A stretch of 64,000 nt of DNA from Xestospongia muta (GCA_963693285.1 OY848917.1:25106745-25170744), one strand, 5' to 3'; positions 13,401 to 26,200 are shown, counted from the first letter of the stretch. Numbers and translations are program-made. The notes: generated from the sequence alone by a model not told the origin.

Positions 13401-15208
13401 TTATTTGAACTACGTCAACTTAGCAATAGCTGCTGTTATTCCAAAGGATGTCATTGAAGATAAGAGAGATACTACTGCCCACACAAAACGTAAGACACCA
13501 TTATATACTCTTTTAGCCTAACATCAATTTTAAACTTATCATAGAGATGGAAAAACCTGAACCTCAAAACATAAAGTTAACATCAACAACTAATGGTATT
13601 AATAATATAGTTTCAATTAGACTTATAACTTGTTCCCTCAAGTAAATAGATAAATTAAATATGAACTACAGATAATTCAGGTTTTTTTTGTATTGTTATT
13701 TACTTTTACTATGAGAAGTAAATAACCATACAAAACAAAACCTGATATTTAATGTCAGTCTTGAGATCTGAATGTGTTTTTATAGATGAGGACAATCTTG
13801 GACAAAGTGAGAAACTAAAAACAGAAAGTGAAGGTATTTGTAATAGAGTTCCTGTTATTTGAGATACATCAACTTAGCAATAGCTACTGTTGGTTCAAAG
13901 GATGTCAATGAAAATGAGAGTGATACTACTGCCCACACAAAACGTAAGACAACATTATATACTTCTTTAGGTTAACATCAATTTTTAAAATTATCATAGA
14001 GATGGAAGAACCTGAACCCCGAAACATAAAGTTAACATCAACAACTAATGGTATTAATAATATAGTTTCAATTAGACTTATGAGTGTTGCCTATTTTATA
14101 TCATTCTAATTTCTACTCCTATTGATAGAGCAAACAGTGCTGACTAGTCTAAAATCTGAACTCCAAGGTTTACGAGAGCAAGTTCAAGCTTTAGAAAAAG
14201 TTGTCACAGAGCAGCAAGAAGAGACTCAGTCTCTATTACGTAAACTTATTCAAGGTTCTACTTTGAACTTTAGCCCATCATCACATGGTAATAATAATAG
14301 ATTTAGACTTTATAGTTATCCTACATTTGGTATCAGTATGCATGTTAGCTTCTTAAAAATTAATTTACATGGCCTTTCATTTACATGTAATGCACACAGG
14401 CAAAGCCAAAAGAGAAATGGTACCACTTTCATCTGCAAATGATCTAACATCATCAACTGTCAGTAATTCAAAGTCTGTCATCAAATGTGGCCCAAACAAG
14501 GAATCTGCTTATACTACTATGACAGTCACAATGAATGAAGGTGCGTAAATGCTTTGTAATAATTTATTCTATGTTCATTGTTCAGGGTCCATTGTTATGA
14601 CTGAACAATCAACATGCACTTCAAGTATGGAAATACGAAGTTTAGATAATGAACTCAAAGCATTTAAGATCTCTATGGAAAAGAACCAAACTCCAGCCCG
14701 CCAACCTGCTTTTAATATCAAAATGAAAGATGAGGCTGTACCTCTTGTTACAACACCGGCTGTCACGTTGATGATAAAATTCAATACTCATACTCGTGAG
14801 ACATGTTATAGTCCTCCCTTCACTACCGATACAAATGGCTACGTTATTGGTTTTAGTGTCGACACAATTCAAATTGGTGGAAGATTCAGCAGAGGTCTTC
14901 GATTGCAATGTTACCTTCTTCCTGGACCACATGATGACACACTAATGTGGCCATTTAAAGGAGTTGTCATAATCAAATTACTTAATCAACTTGACGAGTC
15001 AAGAGAATGCTATATTTATTCGTTTGAGTACAATGAGGGTGATGAAGAGGGTCAGAGAGTAATGTCAAAAGAGGAATATAAGCCAAAACAGAGTCTGTCA
15101 TCATATCTTAACCTTTCTGAGCTCAAAAGGAATAATCAAAAGAATTGCCAATATCTCTACAATGACCACCTCAAGTTTTCTGTTACTACAGTGTCGTCTA
15201 AAATATAA
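4982..15208 (+). CDS. Ankyrin(x17)-ZU5-UPA-like-Death-coiled coil-MATH protein
   Basis: Thirty-six exons give 4,869 coding bases, 1,622 aa. Order: ankyrin repeats (about residues 4-795), ZU5 (about 797-935), UPA-like part (about 940-1095), Death domain (about 1103-1190), duplicated Ser/Thr linkers (about 1203-1315), coiled coil (about 1316-1358), MATH/TRAF-C domain (about 1473-1620). Exon 1 (4982-4990) encodes only MDE before a consensus GTAAGT donor. Exons are listed in the sub-entries. The family logic is a cytoplasmic scaffold: ankyrin repeats and MATH bind partners, ZU5/UPA can be inhibitory, and the Death domain assembles homotypically. No enzyme domain or membrane segment is seen. The one-gene reading rests on unbroken phase and the lack of start or end signals between parts; transcripts could still split it. 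The function is inferred. Confidence 0.82.
5867..6221. mobile_element. Short inverted-repeat element in ankyrin intron 3
   Basis: The left end ACAGACCTCAGTAAGACAAA and the right end, read in reverse as ACAGACCTCCTGACAAAAAG, form a diverged terminal repeat inside the intron 5794-6882. The inside has no coding sequence. A MITE is likely. Confidence 0.4.
7779..8798 (+). other. Ankyrin module 2 (exons 7-11)
   Basis: Exons 7779-7871, 8029-8136, 8183-8369, 8562-8674, 8754-8798. Three ankyrin repeats start with NESLLEAIRSGDLDGVKSAI, then PLHLAAYKGHFEIVKLLY, then PLHDACRDGYSDIIRFLL, and close with the GRDEILKLF cap. Exons 10 and 11 are acidic spacers. This module is the left copy of a recent tandem duplication. 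Confidence 0.85.
9150..9971 (+). other. Ankyrin module 3 (exons 12-15), near-copy of module 2
   Basis: Exons 9150-9242, 9403-9510, 9558-9744, 9937-9971. The three repeats differ from module 2 at only a handful of codons, and the introns match too, with a steady offset of 1,371-1,375 bases. The spacer exon 15 is a shortened relative of exon 10, its donor falling earlier than in the first copy. Confidence 0.85.
10093..10938 (+). other. Ankyrin module 4 (exons 16-19)
   Basis: Exons 10093-10188, 10318-10422, 10583-10681, 10762-10938. Four repeats, with TPLCYAVDKGDAEMVLLLLQ, TPLHRAAYRGHIEITRLLL and TPIHYACKESHINIIHYFL, and a NRVDILKLF cap. This module is diverged from modules 2 and 3, so it is older. 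Confidence 0.85.
11028..11558 (+). other. Ankyrin module 5 (exons 20-22)
   Basis: Exons 11028-11114, 11176-11277, 11366-11558. Three repeats (NLRTAAENGKVPGVKAALDK, TPLHLAASKGYTKIVQLLLE, SPLHLACRGGHVDAADYL) and a NRDKMLELF cap. The exon 22 donor is the GTGAGA at 11559; reading on to the stop at about 11623 would break the phase match with the ZU5 exon. Confidence 0.82.
11659..12789 (+). other. ZU5 domain and UPA-like region (exons 23-26)
   Basis: Exons 11659-12200, 12322-12459, 12523-12700, 12745-12789. The 542-base exon opens with YGVKLVIPPSAVEEGQNV, the typical ZU5 entry also seen in ankyrins, UNC5, PIDD and ZO-1. It runs through a paired-strand region to VSDFSLLGIVWRKL at 12045-12086. The next exons, with KGWARREPIPFHFSPE and LHFLHFKVEPK, sit where UPA follows ZU5 in PIDD, UNC5 and ankyrin. 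The ZU5 call is good; UPA is by position and a beta-rich look only. A DFS stands where autocleaving relatives have HFS. Confidence 0.72.
12869..13189 (+). other. Death-domain exon (exon 27)
   Basis: One exon encodes a full six-helix Death-type domain at about residues 1103-1190. Its markers are IEYMWDIIAELLGVKYGKV, RRLSDVLQSWIDSK, SWKMVITVVEKPPVENK and a final helix AETIINFL. The closest match in this window is the Death exon of the NLR at 60695-60991, which shares the L-SDVL--WI and VEN-x-x-x-E-I pattern. Confidence 0.85.
13323..14050 (+). repeat. Duplicated linker exons 28-33
   Basis: Exons 13323-13379, 13424-13489, 13545-13595 and their copies 13786-13833, 13878-13943, 14000-14050. All six are phase 1-1, and the two sets are offset by 454-455 bases including their introns. 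The exons encode short Ser/Thr/Lys/Glu-rich pieces such as DTTAHTK and IKLTSTTN. The copies insert flexible linker between Death domain and coiled coil. Matching phases mean whole exons can be gained or skipped without frame loss. Confidence 0.85.
13675..13750. repeat. Imperfect hairpin in an ankyrin-gene intron
   Basis: The two arms, each about 35 bases, pair as reverse complements around a TTATTTACTT core on both sides of a central ATG-containing turn. It lies in the intron between the two linker-exon sets, so it sits at the duplication joint. Confidence 0.5.
14129..15208 (+). other. Coiled coil and C-terminal MATH/TRAF-C domain (exons 34-36)
   Basis: Exons 14129-14287, 14400-14540, 14586-15208. 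Exon 34 encodes heptads (LKSELQGLREQVQALEKVV). The last exon encodes the MATH fold: AVTLMIKF, then YSPPFTTDTNGYVIGF, then LQCYLLPGPHDDTLMWPFKG, then VIIKLLNQ, matching the TRAF pattern of S-PF-T--GY, G--DD-L-WPF-G-V. Coiled coil followed by MATH is the TRAF arrangement and suggests trimer formation. No RING or TRAF zinc fingers are present. Confidence 0.85.
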
Positions 15209-15873
15209 ACACAAAATATATTGTCATACCACTATGTGCTGTCCATTAGTTGTGTTAATGTTGTTACTTTTTAATGTCATTTTTTAAATGAAAAAATCCC
15301 TTAATTGTTAAAGACAATGATTAAAATTGACATTAATAATGAAAACAGGTGCATTTTTATTATAACGTGATGAGTAATCTATATGTGTGGATTGTCATTC
15401 AAGCTTGCCCATGACATACATAATTCTCACAAGACCCTTATATCTCTAATTGTACGTACTGCAAATATACACATGATGGTATTGTAGACCCCTGCTTGAC
15501 ATGAACAGTATAATTTGTATGCTTAATTGTTTGTTTTCCTAGTGTAATGCACCAAATAATGTTTATTTTCTATTAGAAATTAAAATCAAATTGTTGTGAT
15601 TTTCATAATTATTATAGTGCCGCTTACTTTTCCATTCTCAAGAGTACATTGATGTGTGATAGATATAATTAAAGACCCTCCTTATATCTCTAATTGTTTT
15701 AATAAAGAAAACATCCTGTAAACTACAAATTACAAAATCAACACTTCAATAAAGAATGACAGTATCTTAATTACTTTGAAAAAAAAAACAAGACAAGGAA
15801 TAAAATGAATATTTGAGGTACAGAATACAATAAAACTGTATTAATACTGTACATTATCTAGTGATTAATAGGG
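15209..15873. other. Convergent 3' region of the ankyrin and delta-catenin genes
   Basis: The two genes face each other over 665 bases. On the + strand AATAAA occurs near 15703 and 15748; on the minus strand AATAAA occurs near 15562-15567. If used, the two 3' UTRs would overlap. No gene is seen between them. Confidence 0.45.
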
Positions 15874-18800
15874 TTACACCCACGAGTCAATAGCTTCAGG
15901 GTTGATCATAGTTTGAGAGAGAGGAGGCTGATGCTTTTGTTCTTGTTCTTTCCGTCTACGACTTTCACGTTTCTTCCCATAATCTATTTGAGCATACATA
16001 GCATTACCAGGTTCAGTTTGTTCATCACTTGATAGCCCTTCATGAGGTGTTATGCTGCCAGTTGTATGTTGATCTATGGGACTGGATCGAGGTTCAGATT
16101 GAGGTTGAGACCCAGTATGAGAATGGGCCTGAGAGTCAGATCGGGGAGGTAGGCTGTGATCAGATTGTTTTCTAACTAACTGTAACTCAGGATCATTGAT
16201 TTCAGCATACATGCTTACAGGAATTACTGGAGCTGGTGGTTTGGGTGGTTGTGATTTTGATCGGTTATCAATCATGTGATAAGCTGGGTCATTAATGTCT
16301 TCAATATTAGGAGGGGTTGAATGAGATGGGAGTGGTACGTCAGTAAGTGAATCCTATATTTGAAAGAAATATAACAACAGTAAAGAATAGTGATACAAAT
16401 GTACTATAATTATTATATTATACGTGTACATGTACATGTATGCATGTGTATTTAATGTATACCAGTTTTCTAATGGCAGTTGTACATGTATGCTCCTTTT
16501 ACTCTATACCTCTTTCCATAAGGATATTATTGACTGCTATGTTTTATGTAATGTAACTGATTATGACACTTCATTTATTAAACACATGCAGTCATAAACA
16601 CGCACATACTTGCCCTTCATACAGTAGTTCTATGTAATATTACCTTCCTAGCTTGTTGCATTTTGTTGACTTCACTTGGATCACTGTTGTTCCTCTTTTT
16701 TCGTTCCTTTTCATGTGATCCTCGTCTAGAATTATTATGTTGTATCTCAGCAGAAGGATCTAAATTTAATTGAAACGATCCATCAGTTATTAGTCGCTGA
16801 TAATCTTTGATGTCCCACCCTTGTTGTTTGAGGTGAGATTTAGTTAATTTGAACTCAAAGATAATAGAACAAAGCTGTAACATAAAAAAGAAAATACACA
16901 AACATTATGAACTATGATCACCATAAGTAAGTTTAAATCATACAAATTGTGATATACAAGTGTATAGACAGTTTGAACACAAGCCTCAACAAACTCACTA
17001 TATCATCAATATCTACATATGCACTATAAGTTCAATTACCTTATGAGCAGCAAATATGACTCTAGGAGTATGTTCACGAGATTGAGTTAGTCTAACAACA
17101 GGAGGAATGCCACCAGCTTCATGAAATACTCTGCATAGATAAAGGATGAAATGTTGCATAGGGTTTTACTGTAGAGAACACATGTACATTGTATGGCAGT
17201 GTTTCACTGTCCATTATAATACACAATACAAAGTACATGTATCATGACTTCAAGTGTATTACATTGTACTTGTATACCATATATCGGGAAACTTTCACGT
17301 TGGGATATTTTTACGAATTGGTGAAATTGTGTTTTTTTGTGAATATAAATTTTGTGAAATTACACCATGTTTCCACCCACTTGCAATTATTACCATTTAA
17401 CTACACCCTAAACACGTTTTCTCACACCTGGACTCGACAATGAAAGAGACATTCAAAATGGACTCCTGTATCAGAGGATACCATGTTTATAAAGAGGTAT
17501 GGACGTCCAATGGAGAAGAAGCCATTTTTTTACTAACTATTTCCCACACGGTCACCCATAATCGAATTTTCTGCTTAACTATTTGCCGCACCCATAATTA
17601 TAAGAAATTAGCGAGGGATATTTTTACAAGGAAGTTAAATTCGTGAAAGTCGCAAAAATTTTGCAATGCGAATGTTTCTCGATATATGGTATTCTAGTCA
17701 TATAAAGAAGTGGCTTTAAAATCCAAAGACAAGACAAATGGAAAAGTTTACATATGGAAACATCTCCTGATCTATTGCTATTGAATAGACAGTCAGATTT
17801 ATCAAAACTCTAAAGTAAAATATAAAAATTGAAGGTCTGGAAAAAGGAACAAAAACCTATCTGTGTAACTAGTTGTCTTCTTGTTACTAAAGTTGTATGT
17901 CAGTATTTACTTTGTTGTAATAATCATAACTTATAAATTCATAGATATCATACTTTGAGTGAATTACTTTATGATAAACACGTGTCATTATTACCTTGCA
18001 TTATCGGGACTATCAACACATACTTCCATTAATGTACAGATCAGTGCTATAGTAGTAGGCTCTGATATACCCAAGTTATTTTGACCATATGGTAATCTTG
18101 GTATAATACCACGAGTAGCATGAGCACCTAATAGAAATGATAACATGAATATGATAACATGTACGTGATAACACGAATATGTCTCTTCCAGTTTATACAT
18201 ATATGCATACATATAATATAATATGCATGTATTAACGAATAAATTGAATTTCATTTTATTTGCAATAACTTTGGCACATGTACCAGCACAAACATCTAAC
18301 ACGTACATGTACATGTGAAATGTACTGCTAAAAAGAAGCTATATTTTCAGTACATAGAGGTCAAGTAGACATTACAATATACAGTGTTCTATTGCACTGT
18401 AATGATTACATTGACAGTGATGATACAACAACTACAAGTATATATATTATCAATAAACTTACCAATCATTAATTTATTAGTAGGATCTGTAGCTAAATTC
18501 CTAAGTGCTGTAGCAGCTGATCTAACGACAGTATCGTGAGCATGATTAAGGAGTTCAATCAATAGGGTTAACCCATTAGCCTTACGAACAATGTGACGTT
18601 GATATACTGACCACTACAGTAACCAAAAAACAAGCATTTAAAGAATAAATTTTAATAAACATATATGCAAATTTTAATAATGTAGGTTATATCATGTACA
18701 TGTACATGTAGAACCATATACATGTACATGTACTGATGGTTCATTAAAACACCACTTTTTAGAAAACCTAATATATGCACGTATTGTGTAGCTCACCTTC

Positions 18801-19067
18801 CAGGAGCAAGCTGTCAAATTTTGAAGTGCTCCTGCAGCAGCTTCCATCAAATCTGGTGTGGAAGTGTACTTCTCCAATAATGCCAAATAAGGAAATACAA
18901 TCTCAGGTTGCCACAATAATGCAGTTCCTCGTGATGGTTGTGTTCGTTTTGGTAACAAAGATGGATCTGTAGGGTTGTCACAAAAATAATCAAATTGTCC
19001 TTGTATATGTAAAATGCATATGTTTATAATACAGCTTGTAAGTATGACCCTTCCTACTTCTAATTAA

Positions 19068-19105
<38 letters not shown>

Positions 19106-20210
19106 ACATGTCTGCAGTGTCTTCTGACTGACCTGGACTAGAGAGGTTACTAGGTTGGATAAGTTGTGGTACATTTCTTTTTAGATTGTCAGCAGTACGA
19201 GGTCGAGCACAAAATAACAAAAGAGATCTGAGAGAGAGGGAGAGAGATAAACATACAAAAAATAACAGTAAAGCATTCAATTTCTACTAGTCAGTTGTAA
19301 GTCTTTGTTAGAGGAGTACATTTACTTGTTATTTGTCTATTTATTTATTTACTTTTTGTTCTTTGTATCAGGTTGAAATACTTCTGTTGCCTCATCTATT
19401 TCTTGTTGGACTTGTCTCTCCCATTCTTTATCAAAATCATCATCAACTCCATCTTGCGGATCAATCTCATTCTCAATTTGATATGACAAATTACGCAAGA
19501 TACACATGGCATTTTCAGCAGTCTGAAACACAAATAAGAAACAAAGTAATTACTGTCCTACAATGTCTTGTTATCACTGAACAATAGTCTATATTCAATA
19601 CCCAGACTGTACAGACTGGACAAAGCAGGGTCATATGTATCAATACACTAAGGCACAGTTACACTACATACAGCATACCTGCACGATGTGCATTATTCAA
19701 CATGAAATTCACTGTGAAATACAGTACATGTACATGTATACAATAAGATAATTATCTGTCTGATGGATCAAATCCTCTCATACTTCCCTGTCGTTAACAG
19801 ACTTATGTACATATATACATGTACATGTAATTTACATGTACATGTACATGTAGTTAGTTGCATGCTAACTTTTTCATCAACATCTTGACCTGAGGCAGCT
19901 CTAACAATCCAGACCAACGTATCGACAAGTCCATGAGCACTACGAAGAAACTTACGAGCAGCTTCTCCAGCTGAAGAGATATTTCTAAGAGCACCTATAT
20001 GCACAAAGTGAACATGTGTACATGTATATATTATATCAACTGATATGATTACCTAGAGAGTTTTTAAGTTCTACAGTCCAGAAAGAAACATTGGGTCGGA
20101 TGGAGAAATCTTTAGCTGCTGTATGAGCATGACTACAACCAGAGTGTGGTATTAGAATGGTTTCAATGATATCTCGTAGACAACACTGAAGAATGCGAAC
20201 CTTTATGTCC

Positions 20211-20254
<44 letters not shown>

Positions 20255-23200
20255 TCCACTTATAACATCACTTCATAACTTACATCGCATGATGACAGGT
20301 TCCACAGTACACTTGTGATCAGCTCACGGACCTAGTATCAACATATAGTACAATGTCAATAATGTTAATATACTACCTCAGTATGTTGTGTTGATTTTAG
20401 TACTGCTCCCATATCAGGTAGACCAATATCGCTGGCTATTTGTATTTTATTATCATTATTAGCTCGCCCATATGATAGATTTCTCAATGCACCTAACACT
20501 GCCAGTTGAACTCGACTATCAGGATTACGTATCTGACGAACAAGAGCCGGAATACCACCAAATTGTCTATAAATAGGACATAAGATGTAACACTATAATC
20601 TACTATAATTATAATGACAATATATAACAACTATAACAATAACAGTATACCGTAAAAAAAGCTGAAAAAACATTGCAAAGCGTTTTACAATGTACTCAAC
20701 GTTATCCACTTAAAAAGTTAAAATCTAAATTAGTAAGTCTATCTCAGTGACTGATATATGCTAATAGACAGTACACTTTATATTTTGACAACAGGTCAAC
20801 AAAGAGAAGGCAATGATTGTTATGCAAATACCATTACTTAGTTAATGTGTTTGTAGTAACATATTCAATAGTTCATTGTGAGAACAAATTACCAAAGTTT
20901 CAAATTAAAACATCAAAGTATCTTATAGTCACTAACTACATATAGATAGAATAATCATTACATTGTGATGGTATACTATTTCACCTGATCTTAGCCTTCA
21001 TATTATCATCTCCATATGCTGAATGCTGAAGATAAGAGGCAGCATTAGCTACTAGTGAAGGATCTGGATTGCTAAGAAAGTCTACTACATCATTGAGGTT
21101 AGGTTCCCGAGAATTTGTGGCAGTATGACCCAAGCCAGATACTTGATGTTCAATAGCTTCATCTAATGATAAGAGAAAATACCTTATAAACAAATAATGG
21201 ACAAAATGTTAATTATGTAATCATTGAAATAACAAAAATGTAAATGTAAAAATTGTGGCTGCTGTAAGAAACTGGATTATTGCCATTTGAAGATAAAGGA
21301 GTTGCCAGAAGCTATGGAATTGCCAAAGAAGCTTTTTTTCAAGTAACGGAATTCAGAAGCTTCAATCAGTCACACCCAATTCAAAGTACTTGTGGTATAA
21401 TTGCATACAACAATGAAATGCATACAAGAAAACAATGAAAACAAACATACCTCATTACATACATGTATAAACATAATACATTAATGCCAGGTGGAAAAGA
21501 ACAATTGACTACCTTGTGTGTGTGTGTGTGTGTACACGAGGGTCAATCCAAGCTGGAAGAATGGGATGTTTTACCAGTAGTTAAGTGAACAAATAGTACA
21601 CGTACATGAATATATTTAACACATAACACAAATGTCGGATATATCACAAATTACTGAGAACTTAAATGACTAGACATACCACACAACATGAGATGAACAT
21701 ACCAACAAGACCACAACATTTGCATGTAATAACTTCACATAATCTTCACAGTATAATAATAATACATGTACATATGGTTGTCAGAGAGAGATTGCTAACA
21801 CATCATTCTGCATACAATATCAACATCACATCTAATTCTACTGACCTTATAAGTACTATTAACAGTGTAAAATAATATTAGCAATTTAGCAACTAGAGTA
21901 TTAAATTATAATAACCGGTCAGTGGTTGACTTAAGGTTGTGTCTTATTTTATCAGTCTAGCTAATTCTTACTCTCTTTAAATACTATCTCTGGTAGTATG
22001 GTGGTAGTACTTGTTGCATTGAAGTATAGTACCTACACTTGTTAAACAGTAATGAGGATTATTGTCCAAAGTACAATAACAGTACAGTACATACTTTCAC
22101 ATGTACTTTTATAATGTACCATTTACTTCAAGGCACTACTGATACAATTTTTGTGAATGTGTGTATACGTTTTTGACTGTTACTTTACAATAAACATCTG
22201 CTACATGTACACTTACATCTTAATGAATTATGTGACCTAAGTGGGGGCCGTACCCTCACTGGAGTGAGGTAATCAAACCCTTGTGCTGGTAATGGCATAC
22301 AAGAATGTGGATGAATCACTGCACGATGACTAAGAGTGGATAAAGTACTCATTGATCCTTGAGAACGAGAATCATACCAGTCGTTATCTAGGGGCAACTC
22401 TAATCTGCACCTGGAACGACTCCTTGGATGTTTATAATAAGGTTCTTCGTAGTAATCTACATCATTGAAATCAAGAGATTTACGTGAAGCAAGGTCACGA
22501 CGAGAATGTACAGGTGATGATGTAGTGGGTGTAACATCAAGGAGATCAGCAGAATGTGAAAGATGTAATTTAGGACGTCTTGGAATAGTTGGCCAATCAT
22601 TAAATGTTTGAGATGTACTATTAGGTGTGCGATACCAAGGAGATGGTGAGAGCGAAGGTGATGATGTCAGAGAGAAGGGTGATGCCGGAAACAAAAAGTG
22701 TGTATTTGGAGATTTACTTTTAGAGGCATGGACACCAGGTGAGAATGCATTGAGGTCTCTGGGCGATGCTTTAGGAACTGGACTGTGTACATCATAGCTG
22801 TGTGTGGAGAGAGTAGATGGTCGACGCCTCCTTCTCAGACGAGGGTGGTTAGGATCTTGTAAATGAAAAGGAAGGTGTCCTGGAGATGGAGAGCGATGTT
22901 TTGGTCCACGTGGTTGATGTTGAGACTGTGATCTACGTGGCTGATGATAAGATTTTTGTGTTGAGTGAGGATGAGAGAGAGTACGGTATGTATTATCAGG
23001 CACTAACAAAGCCATTGACAAGACACAACAAAGAAATGAAAAGTCTTGGAGATGAAGTTGACAATAAGAGCAAAGTAGTTGAAGTCACAAAATACAAATT
23101 GAACTTATTTTGTCAGTTGTTCACTAGAAGGCTAACTTATTTAACAGCAAGACTAGACTGGGATCATTAAATAAGTTAGTTTTAGCTCCAGATATACTCA

Positions 23201-26200
23201 ACAGGTGTTAGTCAATGAAGCAGTGTATTTCACAATATCACATACAATAAAGAGATCAAGTCAGCTCTCTATGTAGTAGTTCAAGGAGAAGACTATTTAT
23301 CACACACTGATTCAGACAACTGAAACTCACACCTCAGTAAATAGTTTGCAATTTGATCCTTTTATCACATCCAACAGTACTTAGCTAGTTCAGTAACCAT
23401 AGTAATAGCTCAACATTAGTTAAAAGGTGAAAACAAGTTCAATATTCCCTTTATTTCACAGTCATTGTTAACACTTTGCTTAATAAGGATTATTAAAATG
23501 GGGAAATGTCATATTAACAGACATTGTTATAGAAGTAAAGTAGTTTAGTTAAACACTATCAGACATACCATGTTTGGGTAGCAATGTTGTATGTAGTATA
23601 TGATTAACAATATCAGGTTACACTTTTATCCAAACTTAGAAATCAAATTTAAATTTTAAATTAGGCTACTATTTAAAATGACACACACATACACCTCCTC
23701 CATATCAGCAAGTCACTGAACCAAAACTGACTTCTCTACACACACAATTCAACCATAAAATCAAGACCATTAATTAACATGAACACACATGTACAAAAAG
23801 GCAAGCCATGCAAGTACATGTACATGTACCAATATACATATACATGTTTAATGAGTAATCACATAAAGAGACCTTTTGCTATATTGACCATGAACAGAGA
23901 GTGCTATAACTGACAAGTATAGAATGCAGCTTTATAAAGATGGGTGTGATCTCGAAGCAACTCTGTCATAACTACTTTTTGTGCTTCAAGCTAAAGACTT
24001 GTTAACTGTGGTAACATGAACTCAAGACAGGTCTCTAACTGAAACGTTTTGACCAAAATCATAAAATAAATCAAACAAAGTTCCATGCTAATGTATTATG
24101 GAAATTAAAGCACTTGAGGCCAGGTCTCATAGCTAATAAAGCACTCAACTTCTCCTCATGTCTTAATAACCACTCAACCACACCTCATGTGCCTTAATTT
24201 GTGAAATCAACTAGCACAGCATTTTATCTATTACTTGAAGCATATCAATTAAACAGGAACATTATGTACCATTACATGTACATCAACTTACGTTGCTGAT
24301 TGAGATCACCATGGTAGAACCTTGAAGGAAGTTGTGGAGATCGTCCTGGTCCAACAGGACCAGATTTATAATGATGATAGGGAGACGAGGGAACAGGTGA
24401 GTGACCGATACTACCATGTCGAGAAATATTGGCACCACCTAGAGAAAAGATTGTATAGGTACAATTCTGTATATTGTAGACTTGTAGTGCATACTACATC
24501 AAATGAAACAGTGAAGTCACTCAGTGTGATAGCAGTAATGAAATAATTCATAGTTGATTTATGCATGCTGTTTCTGAGATGTTCCATTACAAATGTACAT
24601 GTACCTAATTGAATTCTATTGTGTTCAGAGTGAGATCGAGTTAGACTGTCTGGACTAGTACTGTGAGAGAGAGGAGAGCGGTATCCATCGGGAGGTGGGC
24701 GGTTCATTGAAGTGGGGCTATTCTTATGATTGTGTGGCATCTAAACAATAAAAGACAAAGAATTCCATAAATAGCTAATATTGAATATAAAGCTATCTTA
24801 AATATAAATAATTAAAACTGTGTATACTAGTTCAATTGTTGTATTTTTAGTACAAATATTGTATAAAAGATAGCATATATATCTCTATACATTATAGTGC
24901 TAAACATTAGTGAGTAAACCACTCATCGTATCATACATGCTACACTTACAATCTCCATACTACGATGCATCGGACCACCAGCTACTAAATTAGAACTAAA
25001 ATGACCATGTCTACCCAAGGCTGCACCCACATCAGAGGTACTGCTCTTATTTTGACTACCAAGACCAGAGAAATTTTCTGGAACAGGACTCAATAAACCG
25101 GGATCTTTTCTTCTCCTTTAACATACAAAAAATAGAAGATCAAAGTAATCCAGATGATGCTACATTTATTAATGAGTGATTATTGTATATTCAATTATGA
25201 GATTTAATGGTTACTCTCATAACATAAAATTAGCATTAAATTATGGGTTAATATGGGTCATTAAGATTCAAAATTTTGAGTGACCTGTTACCATACATGT
25301 ACAACCATTCTGTACATTAAGTTCATGGATAAACAAACACGAAATTTGAAACTATCCTAAACAGGATGGCTAAGTACAAAACATGACAGCAATGCTCAGA
25401 ATTTTAAAACAGAAGTGATGGTACATCTATCATTAAATGCAAACTTATTTACCCAGCAGTAAAAGGATGCATGATCCCACCATCACGAGCTCCACCCATA
25501 TCTCTCCTTCCTCCAAATCCAAGATGTCGAGGAGGCATTTTAGGTGATACAGATCCCATGGGTGCATTAGTACGTCGTTGGTGAGAGGGAGAGACTTGAA
25601 AACCATTAGCTACTACTGGCTCAGTTTGACGTCTATAATGCTGGTGGTGGTGATAATGATTAACTCCATTGGATTTGGGCAGTTGGGGTCCATCTACAAA
25701 GAAACATAATAGTTATTTTATGTTGATTGTTGCTATAGTTACATGTGGTTCACTAATAGCATTGAACAGTTAGTGGTATACAATACTAGGCAATGTTCCT
25801 TTTAATATAATAATATTATTTACATGTACTATAGCAATGCGTACATTTATACAAAAGAATGACATTGAACATCTACAGCTGTTAGTGGGAAATTTGTACC
25901 GTCCAAAGTATAAGAAGTCGAGATTGTTATTTTACAATTACTATGATCAAATTAAAGGGTTATTCACCTGTCTCTTCTAATGAGTGATCAGCTATGGGAT
26001 CAAGTGTAAATTCTCCTCCACCTCCTGAACGTTCAGTACGATAGCCTTTTTGAAGACGTCGCCTAATAAAATGAAAAAAGGCTATATATAATGTATATTA
26101 TTATATCATCACATACACTATAGATTAAAGCCAGATAGAGTTATTAATTATTGATAATTAAATTCTACCAATTGATTTGTGTACAAACACAACCTATAAG

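Noticed and set aside
14575..14932. Minus-strand frames opposite the MATH exon
   Set aside because: They are shadows of a well-supported exon on the other strand.
17189..17646. Two plus-strand frames
   Set aside because: They lie within or across the MITE in the delta-catenin intron and have no protein-like signature.
22886..23170. 94-codon plus-strand frame
   Set aside because: It overlaps delta-catenin exon 8 in antisense and has no known domain.
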